From: Paenibacillus polymyxa
Lineage (GTDB): Bacteria; Bacillota; Bacilli; Paenibacillales; Paenibacillaceae
Assembly (NCBI RefSeq): GCF_001719045.1
Contig: NZ_CP015423.1
Coordinates: 558,001 to 622,000, forward strand
Reading direction: 5' to 3'
Length of the DNA: 64,000 nucleotides
Shown here: one piece after another, positions 45,974 through 54,636 of the stretch
Layout of the letters: each line of letters opens with the position of its first letter
How positions within the stretch are numbered: position 1 is the first letter of the stretch
The notes under the pieces: generated by a model
What the model saw: only the letters and a program-made list of their open reading frames with translations
What the model was told of the DNA's origin: nothing
The model's database searches: none
Translations under genes and position numbers: made by a program

Positions 45974-47091
45974 AAAAAAAGAGCAGAGCGCTTGGAATGC
46001 TAACTCTACTCATTTTTATAACAGGCTGCTGGGATCAGGACAATTTGAAGGATGCCCGATTGGCAAATGCATCGGCTTATGATCTCACTCCTGAAGGCAT
46101 GTTGCTGCAAACGCTAGAGGTTGTAGACGATTCTCAAAGCAATCAAGGTAAAAGCACCAATGAAATTCACTCAGGCACCGGTCATTCCGTTCGGCAAAGC
46201 ACAGACAAAATCCGGGCTAAAGTAACCGGGGATATCCGCTTTTTCAAATACGGAGTTATTCTGTATGGTACAAGCTTGGCCCGAAAAGATCTATATCCCT
46301 ATCTGGATGTGCTGTATCGTGAGCCTGACCATCCGACTTCCCATGTCAAGGTAGCTATTGTAGATGGATTAGCTGGAGAAATAATAGATCAAAAAGGCAT
46401 AGGTAACCTCTTAATTGGCGAATTTATAACCAAAAAAATCAGAAGCCTTGAGGAAATGTGTATGTTCCCGGAAATGACACTGGAGACATTGCTCCCCCCA
46501 ATGCTTGATCCGGGTCAAGATTTTGTGCTTCCCTATCTTTCCAAAGAAGGAGAAGATATTGCAGCACGTGGAATTGCCTTATTTCACGGACAAAAATTCA
46601 CAGGAAGCCTAAGTAATGAGCAAGGTGTTTTATATGTCCTGATGACTGGAAAGTGGAAAAATACAGCTCGCTTTGTAAAAAGGATACATCCAGGATCTGT
46701 CGGTGATGTGCAAAACTTTATTACGTATCAGGCTAACATTCAGAATGTCAAACGTAGCCTTAAAGTGAAAGTTCAGCGCGATGGACAAATTGATGTGGAG
46801 CTTAACCTGAAATTGCCTGTCGATATTGTTGAATATGCACGTAATCATCTTCAAGATAAAGCTAACGTACGGCGTCTAAACCGTCAACTTTCCGAAATCA
46901 TGACCCAGGATGCGGAACAAATTATCCGTACACTTCAGGAAAATGGATGTGATGCCTTTGGCGTAGGCAGACAGTTGATCGCTCATCATCCAGCAGTATG
47001 GAAAAGTGTAGATTGGAATAAAGAATATCCCAATGTCCGTTTTCATCCGCAGGTCACTGTAGACATTGTCGGGAACGGCATTTTAAACTAA
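45970..47091 (+). CDS. gerKC: Spore germination lipoprotein, GerC/GerKC subunit
   Basis: C-subunit lipoprotein, 373 residues. Lipobox FITGCWD puts the modified Cys at about 20; the GerC domain includes DARLANASAYDLTPEGML, GVILYGTSLARKD, YLDVLYREPDH, and the C-terminal ARNHLQDKANVRRLN ... DAFGVGRQLIAHHPAVWKSVDW. The start is ATG at 45970 (AAAAGGAGGGA upstream). It completes the A-B-C operon and converges with the PBP gene; their stop codons are only 15 bp apart. Confidence 0.93.
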   Translation: MKKKSRALGMLTLLIFITGCWDQDNLKDARLANASAYDLTPEGMLLQTLEVVDDSQSNQGKSTNEIHSGTGHSVRQSTDKIRAKVTGDIRFFKYGVILYGTSLARKDLYPYLDVLYREPDHPTSHVKVAIVDGLAGEIIDQKGIGNLLIGEFITKKIRSLEEMCMFPEMTLETLLPPMLDPGQDFVLPYLSKEGEDIAARGIALFHGQKFTGSLSNEQGVLYVLMTGKWKNTARFVKRIHPGSVGDVQNFITYQANIQNVKRSLKVKVQRDGQIDVELNLKLPVDIVEYARNHLQDKANVRRLNRQLSEIMTQDAEQIIRTLQENGCDAFGVGRQLIAHHPAVWKSVDWNKEYPNVRFHPQVTVDIVGNGILN

Positions 47092-47105
47092 GCCGTTCCT
47101 GTCGT

Positions 47106-49631
47106 TTAGTTTTTGGGTTGATCAGATATTATTTCTGGATAAATAACTTCATCAGATTGGGTTTTGGGAGTCTCACTCTGGCTTTCCGATTCAGAAGGAG
47201 TCCCCTGTTCGTTTTCAACAAAAGGTTGCGAAGTATCTGTTGATGGCACATCGTTATTCTCATCAGGCATTTCTATCTCTGTGTCTGCGTCAGGAACAGC
47301 AGAATCCGTTTCCTCTGGTGGAATTTTCTCTTGATCTATTGCAGGTACCTCAACCTCTGGGACTTCTTTTTCCTTGATATCTGGTTTGGACGGGACCACT
47401 GGTCTAGCAGAACGCGGAAGCCGTTCTCTTCCAACTTCAGTAGGCACATACTTTTGATTAAACCAGTCAGTCACAAGTTGACCCGATTGACGGGAATAAC
47501 GCCCTGGCAGCTTACCTGTAAGGCTAGAAACCGTAACTCTTACAACACCTTCCGGCCGTATAAAGTGCTTATTCTTAAAAAGTTCAGGCTGGTCCTTGAC
47601 CGCCTCATTCATGATCAGTGCCCACACTGACTGTGCTCTGGAATGGCCTTCTTGAGATAATGTATTAACCTGTTGGCGGTAACCAGCCCAGACGCCTAGT
47701 GTAACGTCAGGTGTGTACCCCATAAACCACACATCACCAAAGTTTTGTGTTGTACCGGTTTTACCGGCGATATCAATGGCACCGTAGCTTTTAAAAGCAT
47801 TTTGCAGGCGTTTACCAGTTCCCCTCGGATCTGATATAACAGTTTTAAGCATATCCGTCATCAAAAATGCGGTTTGCTGCGAATATACACGCTTCGTCTG
47901 CGGTTTAAATTCATATATGATCTTCCCGTTAGCATCCGTAATTTTGCTAATCAGATGAGGTGCATTATATACACCCATATTGGGAATCGTTCCATATGCT
48001 GCGGTCAGTTCCTCGACGGATACCCCTTTGCTTAGTCCACCTAGAACCCCTGTCTGAGCATGTTCATCCTGCGGCTGAATCGTCGTAATTCCAAGAGAAC
48101 GCACAAAATTCCAAGCGTTTGGAATTTTAACTTCATATAAGAACAGCCTCAGTGCAGGGATATTGATTGACCGATTGAGTGCCTCACGGGCTGTCATAAG
48201 CCCCTCGTACCGTCTGTTATAATTTTTAGGAATATGATAACCTTTACGCCCGTCTTTCAATATGATTTGTGAATCATCAATAAGACCGGCTGGCTGAGTG
48301 TAGCCCTTTTCCAAAGCAGGTAAATAAGCAGCAATAGGCTTCATGGCAGAACCGGGCTGACGTGTCATTTGAGTTGCATAGTTCATTTGCTCGGTATTAA
48401 AATCCCTGCCCTCGATCATACCGAGTATAGCCCCTGTCTTATGATCAATCATGATTGCTGCAATCTGCTCTAATCCCTTCTTCTTACTGTATGGAGAAAA
48501 GTTTTGTGGATTGGCTGCAATCTGCCGCATATTGTTATAAATTTTCTTATTTATCGTTGTATAAATTCGATATCCGGACCGTTGCAACTCTTCTCGCGTA
48601 TTTTGAAGAAGCTCGGCATGCTCAGGCTTGGAAATCTCGGCTGCTGTGATATCGGGATTTTGTTGGAGCGCTAACAATTGGGCGGCTTCCCGCTCTGTCT
48701 CCAGCATCAAATAAGGGAATGTGTTATAGCTTTTTTCGCGATGTGGCGCAAGAGTGGCTTTCACATCAAATTGAAGCGCCTCGTTATATTCGGATAGCGT
48801 AAGTTTACCTGTTGCCAGCATTCTTCCCAACACGACACGCTGGCGCTCCATCGCTTTATTGAAGCCTTCTTCATCAAAGTTCCCTTTACCATCAAAAGCG
48901 GAATAAACAGATGGCAGTTGGGGAAGACCTGCCAAATAAGCCGCCTGAGCAATATGAAGCTTATGTAGATCACTTACATTGAAAATCCCTAAAGAAGCAG
49001 ACTTGATTCCATATAAATTGTAACCAGCGGAACCATTACCAAAGGGCATTTTGTTTAAGTAAGCCGTTAATATTTTATCCTTACCCATAAAACGCTCCAT
49101 ACGCAGTGCCAGCAGCATTTCCTTCACCTTGCGGCTGTCCGTCTTATCCAGACTGAGAAAAACCCTTCGCGCTACCTGCTGCGTCAGTGTGCTGCCGCCT
49201 GTTTGGCGGTTTTCATTCAAAAGCTTCTGCTTAACAGCACGAGCTGTTCCCTTTAAATCCACACCACGATGCTCATAAAATTGGCTGTCTTCCGTTGAAA
49301 TGAGGGCGTCCACAATAGACTGAGGGACATCCTTCAGATCAACGAGCTGTCGATCCTCCTCCATGCGCATTCTTCCAACCGGAGTTACCTGATCATTAAA
49401 AAATACAAAGCTGGTCAGAGCGTTCTCATTTACCTTTTCATATATCAACTGACGTGATCGTACAGGTTCATCATGAACCAGTGCCGCTACATAACCGGAT
49501 ATAAGACCTCCAGCAAATAGCACTCCAAGTACACCCGCAAACGAGAACCACTTGATATTAATCAGCAAAACTCTGCCAAAAATACGCCACCTACTGCGTT
49601 TTTGAGATGATGGTCGACGTTTTGGGTTCAT
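47106..49631 (-). CDS. Class A penicillin-binding protein (PBP1A family)
   Basis: Bifunctional peptidoglycan glycosyltransferase/transpeptidase of 841 residues. A short basic cytoplasmic segment and one transmembrane helix (about 27-52) precede the GT51 domain, with catalytic Glu in TEDSQFYEHRGVD and GGSTLTQQVARRVFL. The transpeptidase domain has Ser in RQPGSAMKPIAAYLPALE, the SIN motif in LNRSINIPAL and the KTG motif in IAGKTGTTQNFGDVW. The C-terminal 130 residues are a Pro/Glu/Asp-rich disordered tail. ATG at 49631. Probable role in cell-wall or spore-wall synthesis; a monocistronic gene. Confidence 0.95.
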   Translation of the reverse strand: MNPKRRPSSQKRSRWRIFGRVLLINIKWFSFAGVLGVLFAGGLISGYVAALVHDEPVRSRQLIYEKVNENALTSFVFFNDQVTPVGRMRMEEDRQLVDLKDVPQSIVDALISTEDSQFYEHRGVDLKGTARAVKQKLLNENRQTGGSTLTQQVARRVFLSLDKTDSRKVKEMLLALRMERFMGKDKILTAYLNKMPFGNGSAGYNLYGIKSASLGIFNVSDLHKLHIAQAAYLAGLPQLPSVYSAFDGKGNFDEEGFNKAMERQRVVLGRMLATGKLTLSEYNEALQFDVKATLAPHREKSYNTFPYLMLETEREAAQLLALQQNPDITAAEISKPEHAELLQNTREELQRSGYRIYTTINKKIYNNMRQIAANPQNFSPYSKKKGLEQIAAIMIDHKTGAILGMIEGRDFNTEQMNYATQMTRQPGSAMKPIAAYLPALEKGYTQPAGLIDDSQIILKDGRKGYHIPKNYNRRYEGLMTAREALNRSINIPALRLFLYEVKIPNAWNFVRSLGITTIQPQDEHAQTGVLGGLSKGVSVEELTAAYGTIPNMGVYNAPHLISKITDANGKIIYEFKPQTKRVYSQQTAFLMTDMLKTVISDPRGTGKRLQNAFKSYGAIDIAGKTGTTQNFGDVWFMGYTPDVTLGVWAGYRQQVNTLSQEGHSRAQSVWALIMNEAVKDQPELFKNKHFIRPEGVVRVTVSSLTGKLPGRYSRQSGQLVTDWFNQKYVPTEVGRERLPRSARPVVPSKPDIKEKEVPEVEVPAIDQEKIPPEETDSAVPDADTEIEMPDENNDVPSTDTSQPFVENEQGTPSESESQSETPKTQSDEVIYPEIISDQPKN

Positions 49632-49742
49632 AAAAATGGTTTTCTCCCCTCAATATTCATTCATTTCCACTTGTTTTTGCTCAAGATATTATGATACGCC
49701 ATGTTAGGTTTTCCGTAAACTGTAACGTTCCAAAAAATACAT

Positions 49743-49773
49743 TTGCACTAGGAACATTTGTTCTGTATATAAT
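49743..49773 (+). promoter_or_regulatory. SOS promoter with LexA/DinR box
   Basis: TTGCAC (49743-49748) and TATAAT (49768-49773) flank GAACATTTGTTC (49752-49763), a LexA-type GAAC-N4-GTTC operator. Spacer is 19 bp, or 17 bp if TATATA at 49766 is used. Matches the placing of DinR boxes in B. subtilis SOS promoters. Confidence 0.75.
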
Positions 49774-49847
49774 ACTACTATAAGAGTATACATTCAAGAA
49801 TATTTTGGAAGGATAATCCACACATTTCAGGAGAGGAGGTCGGATTT

Positions 49848-51116
49848 TTGAAGGAACACAGAAATAGAACCATATTCTTATCGGACTGCCAAAGTTTTTA
49901 TACTAGCATCGAAAAAGCAGATGATCCCAAATACCAACATAAGCCACTCGTTGTGGCCGGTGACCCTGCACTTCGTTCAGGCATTATTTTAGCTGCGTGT
50001 CCGCTGGCCAAAAAATACGGTATATCTACAGCAGAACGTCTGGGAGAAGCGGTGAAAAAATGTCCTGACCTTATCATTGTACGTCCGCGTATGCAGCATT
50101 ATATCGATGTCTCATTAAAAATAACAGAAATTTATAATGAATATACGGATTTGGTTGAGGTTTTCAGCATTGATGAACAGTTTCTGGATATGAGCGGAAG
50201 CCTCTCCCTGTTCGGGGATCCGGTGAGTATTGCAAGTGAAATTCAGCAAAAGGTACTGGCACAAACAGGAGTATGGATTCGAATTGGTATCGGCTCCAAC
50301 AAAATGCTCGCTAAAACCGCAACAGATATATGGGCTAAAAAAAATGACAGTGGCATTTTCTTGTTGTCTACATCCGATATTGCAGCGTTGCTATGGCCTC
50401 AGCCAGTACGTCTTATGTTCGGCATCGGTTCACGAATGGAACGGCATTTGGAGAAGCTTGGACTACACACCATTGGAGATATCGCACGTACTCCCTTACC
50501 TCGGCTACAGGACAAATTCCGGTCTCATTTCGGTAAGCAGTCCGATATTCAGGCAGAGGTAATATGGCGAACTGCTAACGGGATCGATCACAGCCCGGTC
50601 AAGCCGGAAACATTTAATACACCTCCCAAATCCATCGGTCATATGATGACTCTTCCTCGAGACTATCTCCAGCCTGCGGAAGTGGAAACCATCCTGCTTG
50701 AACTAACAGAGGAGGTGTGTCGGGACGCCCGCCGCAAAGGATATATGGGCTCGGTTGTGACTGTTCATTGTATATGCAGTCCCTACGAGGCACCAACCGG
50801 ATTCTCCCGACAAATGAAGATACCCGATCCTACAAACCATACCCAAAAGGTATATGAAACCGTTAAAAAAATCTTTTATACTTTTTGGAATCATATGCCT
50901 GTGAAGCGCGCAGGAGTTACTTTAAGCGGATTGGTGGATGATCAACTGTATCAACTGGATTTTTTTGAGGATCAGGAGCGATCCCGTGCTTTGGAAAAGG
51001 TGACGGACACTTTAAAGGATCGGTACGGTCAGTCCATCATCATGCGCGCGTCGTCGTTAACAGATGCCGGGCAGGCCATGGAACGGTCTATCAAAATTGG
51101 CGGTCATTACAAATAA
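49848..51116 (+). CDS. Y-family DNA polymerase (UvrX/DinB-like)
   Basis: Translesion polymerase of 422 residues. The palm motif is FLSDCQSFYTSIEKA (first catalytic Asp near 13) and the second is EVFSIDEQFLDMSGS (Asp and Glu near 108); the helix-hairpin-helix is MFGIGSRMERHLEKLGLHTIGDIA and the little-finger domain follows. DCQSFY rather than DMDSFF, and the absence of a UmuD partner, place it with UvrX/YqjW-type enzymes. The start is TTG at 49848 with GGAGAGGAGG. A LexA-type box in its promoter predicts DNA-damage induction. A YolD-like partner gene, common for UvrX, is not next to it. Confidence 0.92.
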   Translation: MKEHRNRTIFLSDCQSFYTSIEKADDPKYQHKPLVVAGDPALRSGIILAACPLAKKYGISTAERLGEAVKKCPDLIIVRPRMQHYIDVSLKITEIYNEYTDLVEVFSIDEQFLDMSGSLSLFGDPVSIASEIQQKVLAQTGVWIRIGIGSNKMLAKTATDIWAKKNDSGIFLLSTSDIAALLWPQPVRLMFGIGSRMERHLEKLGLHTIGDIARTPLPRLQDKFRSHFGKQSDIQAEVIWRTANGIDHSPVKPETFNTPPKSIGHMMTLPRDYLQPAEVETILLELTEEVCRDARRKGYMGSVVTVHCICSPYEAPTGFSRQMKIPDPTNHTQKVYETVKKIFYTFWNHMPVKRAGVTLSGLVDDQLYQLDFFEDQERSRALEKVTDTLKDRYGQSIIMRASSLTDAGQAMERSIKIGGHYK

Positions 51117-51177
51117 AAAATCTCATGATAAGCTCACATTAGCTATTGCCCGGGGAATGAACTAATTAAAACAAACC

Positions 51178-51213
51178 AAAAAGGATCGCCTGATATAGGC
51201 AATCCTTTTTTTA
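51178..51213. terminator. Bidirectional terminator
   Basis: AAAAAGGAT and ATCCTTTTT pair, with GCC/GGC inside, between the convergent polymerase and SpoVIF-like genes. Confidence 0.85.
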
Positions 51214-51268
51214 TCTGTGCTTCACAAAAAACATGGAGAGCGCTTCGAAGCACCTCTTCAAATAGCAA

Positions 51269-51556
51269 TCAACGGAACATTCCCCACAGCTTGATTAGAT
51301 GGAATGTATTGGACGGATCAATTTTTTGTGCCAATACGAAGGCGGTCAATTGCTCCTCCTGCGCAGCCGTCAAACGCTCGTTTAAAATAGCAGAAGTGGT
51401 CTTCACAAGATGACGCACCTTAGCTTTATTTTGCAGGTCCGCTTTAGTCACACCTTCGATCTGCTGCTTAACCCGATCCTTGAGCGCACGATTTTTCATT
51501 TTCAACTTAATCCGCTCCACCAGTTGCGGACTGATTCCATATTGCTGATAGCTCAA
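51269..51556 (-). CDS. spoVIF: Stage VI sporulation protein F-like
   Basis: 95 residues. Helical protein with the SpoVIF-like organisation: SPQLVERIKLKMKNRALKDR, then KADLQNKAKVRHLVKTTSAI and LTAAQEEQLTAFVLAQKI. In B. subtilis SpoVIF (YjcC) helps GerE-dependent coat assembly late in sporulation; the assignment here is from the general pattern and is tentative. The start is TTG at 51556, with GGGAGGTG 8 nt upstream; the ATG at 51574 is inside the ribosome site. Confidence 0.7.
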   Translation of the reverse strand: MSYQQYGISPQLVERIKLKMKNRALKDRVKQQIEGVTKADLQNKAKVRHLVKTTSAILNERLTAAQEEQLTAFVLAQKIDPSNTFHLIKLWGMFR

Positions 51557-51667
51557 TGTTGCCACACCTCCCATATCATTCGGTCATTCCCAAATATATG
51601 ACGGTCAGCCTGTCCATTGTGCCTATCTGTTTAAAACGTTTAGAACAACCTCCTGATTCATGGTGGA

Positions 51668-53716
51668 TTAGTCGATGAGATCACCTTGGAAAATCTGCTC
51701 TTTTTGCAAATAACCGCGCAGTGCTTCATACTGCGGAGATGTCCAAAAGGACGCATCCTTGATCAGATCAGTTGCATCCTCACGCGCCTTTTCCAGCACC
51801 TCAAAATCCGCTACCATATCTGCTAAACGAAACTCGGGTAGCCCACTCTGCTTGGTGCCAAAAAAGTCACCTGGCCCTCTCAAATCCAGATCGCGTCTAG
51901 CCACCTCAAAACCATCGTCCGTATCGGTCATAACCTTCATCCGCTCCTGACCAACCTCCGACTTAGGATCAGCGATCAGTACACAATACGAGGCATGGGC
52001 TCCCCGTCCGACACGTCCACGTAATTGATGTAACTGGGACAGCCCAAAACGATCCGCATCCATAATGATCATTAGCGTCGCATTGGGGACGTCTACCCCC
52101 ACCTCCACAACCGTCGTTGAAACGAGTAACTGAACCTCATTCGCATAGAAAGAACGCATAACTTCTTCCTTTTCTGCGGGAGTCATCCGTCCATGTAATA
52201 GCCCAACGCGGTAATGTGGAAAAGCCTGTTGCATTTGAATATGCAAATCAATGGCATTCTGTACGTCCAGCTTCTCTGACTCTTCAATCAACGGGCAAAT
52301 CAGATAAGCCTGTCGTCCCTGATCTACCTCGCGGGAAATAAAACCAAGTACCCGATCCATCAGTTCGTGCTTCACCCAATAGGTGGAAATTGGAATACGC
52401 CCTTTCGGCCGCTCTGACAACGTAGAAACATCCATATCGCCAAACGCAGTGATGGCCAGCGTACGAGGGATCGGTGTGGCCGTCATCGTCAGCACATCGG
52501 GATTATAGCCTTTGCGACGCAGTACACTACGCTGGTTCACTCCGAATCTATGCTGCTCATCCGTTACAACAAGCCCAAGCTGGCGAAAATATACATCTTC
52601 CTGAATGAGAGCATGGGTGCCTACTACAATGTCCAGCAGACCCATTTGGAGAGCAGCTAGCAGCTCCTTACGCTTCTTCCCGGTTGTACTCCCAGTCAGT
52701 AGGCCCACACTGATTCCAAAGGGCTCAAACAGCTTGTGAAGCGACCGCATATGCTGCTCGGCCAATATTTCGGTTGGCACCATCAGCGCTCCCTGAAAAC
52801 CCGAACGTACTGTGGCAAATAAACCGATGGCAGCAACAACTGTTTTACCTGACCCAACATCTCCCTGAAGCAAACGGTTCATACAATAAGGTGAGCGTAG
52901 ATCGTGCAGTATTTCAAGCTCTACCTTCTTCTGTGCATCCGTTAATTCAAAAGGCAAAGCCCTTACAAATTCACGAATCGTGGCGTTATCCACCGTATGT
53001 ACCACCCCGTCCGCTCGACCACGATTTAGCGCCCGGAATGCCTGCATTTTCAGTTGAAATAAAAATAGCTCCTCATACACCATCCGCCGACGAGCCTCTT
53101 GCCCCTCGCGGTTGTCCTGAGGCTGGTGTATACCCGCGATAGCCTGCTTGCGCGGCATCATACTATATTTGCGTACAAGCAACTCAGGCAATATTTCGGG
53201 GATCATTTCGCCAAACTGCTGGAGCGTCTGATTCATCGTTTTTCGCATCCAGCTTTGCGTAATCTTGCCGCCTATAGAGTACACCGGTTGAAGCGTCCCC
53301 GAGCGGGCTACTCCTTTATCAGGAAACTCAGAATCTGCAACAGTCATCTGCATACGTTTGAGATCCCATTTACCAGTCACCACAATTTCACGACCTGAGG
53401 TTAGCTGCTCCTTCATGAAATGCCGATTAAACCATGTCGCGGTAAACATCCAATCCTCGGCCATCAATTTACAAGTCAACCTTGATTTGCGCCCGTAACG
53501 CTGAAGCACCGGAATGCCCATAATTTTGGCCTGTACCGTAATCTTATCTCCGTCCTTCACTTCGCTTAGCGAGCGCAGTCGGTAATCTTCATACCGAAAC
53601 GGATAATATTCCAGCATGTCCTGTATGTTAGAAATGCCAAAAGCGTGAAGCTCTCCCTCTTTGAGAGCACTCACGCCATGTATTTGTTTTAAAGGTATTT
53701 GATCCAATTGCAGCAT
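51668..53716 (-). CDS. recG: ATP-dependent DNA helicase RecG
   Basis: Branch-migrating helicase for stalled forks and Holliday junctions, 682 residues. An N-terminal wedge/OB domain (1-250) precedes the superfamily 2 motor: Walker A GDVGSGKTVVA, TDEQHRFG (DEQH-type box), TMTATPIPRTLA, and VVEVGVDVPNATLM with QLHQLRGRVGRG. The start is ATG at 53716 with GAGAGG, 1 nt after the DegV stop, so coupled. The longer frame to 53755 lies inside degV. Confidence 0.97.
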   Translation of the reverse strand: MLQLDQIPLKQIHGVSALKEGELHAFGISNIQDMLEYYPFRYEDYRLRSLSEVKDGDKITVQAKIMGIPVLQRYGRKSRLTCKLMAEDWMFTATWFNRHFMKEQLTSGREIVVTGKWDLKRMQMTVADSEFPDKGVARSGTLQPVYSIGGKITQSWMRKTMNQTLQQFGEMIPEILPELLVRKYSMMPRKQAIAGIHQPQDNREGQEARRRMVYEELFLFQLKMQAFRALNRGRADGVVHTVDNATIREFVRALPFELTDAQKKVELEILHDLRSPYCMNRLLQGDVGSGKTVVAAIGLFATVRSGFQGALMVPTEILAEQHMRSLHKLFEPFGISVGLLTGSTTGKKRKELLAALQMGLLDIVVGTHALIQEDVYFRQLGLVVTDEQHRFGVNQRSVLRRKGYNPDVLTMTATPIPRTLAITAFGDMDVSTLSERPKGRIPISTYWVKHELMDRVLGFISREVDQGRQAYLICPLIEESEKLDVQNAIDLHIQMQQAFPHYRVGLLHGRMTPAEKEEVMRSFYANEVQLLVSTTVVEVGVDVPNATLMIIMDADRFGLSQLHQLRGRVGRGAHASYCVLIADPKSEVGQERMKVMTDTDDGFEVARRDLDLRGPGDFFGTKQSGLPEFRLADMVADFEVLEKAREDATDLIKDASFWTSPQYEALRGYLQKEQIFQGDLID

Positions 53717-53717
53717 A

Positions 53718-54587
53718 TTACCTCTCATCTCCGGCCGGCCATACAAAAATGCCAATCGTTCCTGGCCCTACATGGGTCCCAATCACAGCGCCAAGTTCAG
53801 TATATATTCGATCCCCCAGCTCAAAATGCTCTGCCAGCTGAGCCACGAACGCTTCTGCCGCTGAGCGATCTGCCGTATGACCCACAGCAATATTAATTTT
53901 TTGGCCTTTTAAATCCCGCTCCAGTAGTTCAATAATTCGTGCTGTCGCTTTTTTATGCCCTCTCGCCTTATCAACCGAATAAATAATGCCTTCTTTGTCA
54001 ATCGAAAGAATCGGCTTAATGTTAAGCAACGTACCAACCATTGCCGCTGCCTTGCCAATACGTCCGCCTTTTTTTAAGTATTCCAGGGTATCCACCAGGA
54101 AATATAAACAACGGCGCTCCCCACGACGTTCCACAGCCCGAACAATATCAGTCGGGGAGTGTCCGGCAGCCGCCAGCTCTGCCGCATAAACCACTAGCAT
54201 GCCGTATCCGTATGAAGCTGATTTGGAATCCACCACAGTCACTCTATGTTCATGCTTCTCCAGCATGGATTTGCCCAGCAGAGCAGACTGATACGTTCCG
54301 CTCACACCCGAGGATAAATGGATAGAGATAACCTGGCTCTCGGGGTATTGCTCTAACAGCGTCGTGTATGTCTCCAAAAAACGGGCTGGTGAAGGCTGTG
54401 ACGTCGTAGGCAGCTCATCAGCCCGTACTAGTTCGCTGTAAAACTGCGACGCTGACATCTCAATGCCGTCCAGGTAAGCTGTGCTGCCGAACATCACTGT
54501 CAAGGGTACAACAACTATACCGAGACGGTCTGCTAATTCTTGTGGAATATCAGCCGTGCTATCCGTCAAAATGATGGTACTGCTCAT
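53718..54587 (-). CDS. DegV-family fatty-acid-binding protein (FakB type)
   Basis: 289 residues of the DegV fold that holds a fatty acid for the kinase FakA: IILTDSTADIP at the start, PTTSQPSPARFLETY, SIHLSSGVSGTYQSALLG and GRIGKAAAMVGTLLNIKPILSI are the family motifs; the SxSS-type Ser-rich loops bind the carboxylate. ATG at 54587. It is 49 nt downstream of fakA, an arrangement that supports a FakA-FakB pair. Confidence 0.92.
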   Translation of the reverse strand: MSSTIILTDSTADIPQELADRLGIVVVPLTVMFGSTAYLDGIEMSASQFYSELVRADELPTTSQPSPARFLETYTTLLEQYPESQVISIHLSSGVSGTYQSALLGKSMLEKHEHRVTVVDSKSASYGYGMLVVYAAELAAAGHSPTDIVRAVERRGERRCLYFLVDTLEYLKKGGRIGKAAAMVGTLLNIKPILSIDKEGIIYSVDKARGHKKATARIIELLERDLKGQKINIAVGHTADRSAAEAFVAQLAEHFELGDRIYTELGAVIGTHVGPGTIGIFVWPAGDER

Positions 54588-54636
54588 CAGTCAGACCTCC
54601 TTTTGTTGTGGACTTCCATGGGCGTGCTAAAGCACA

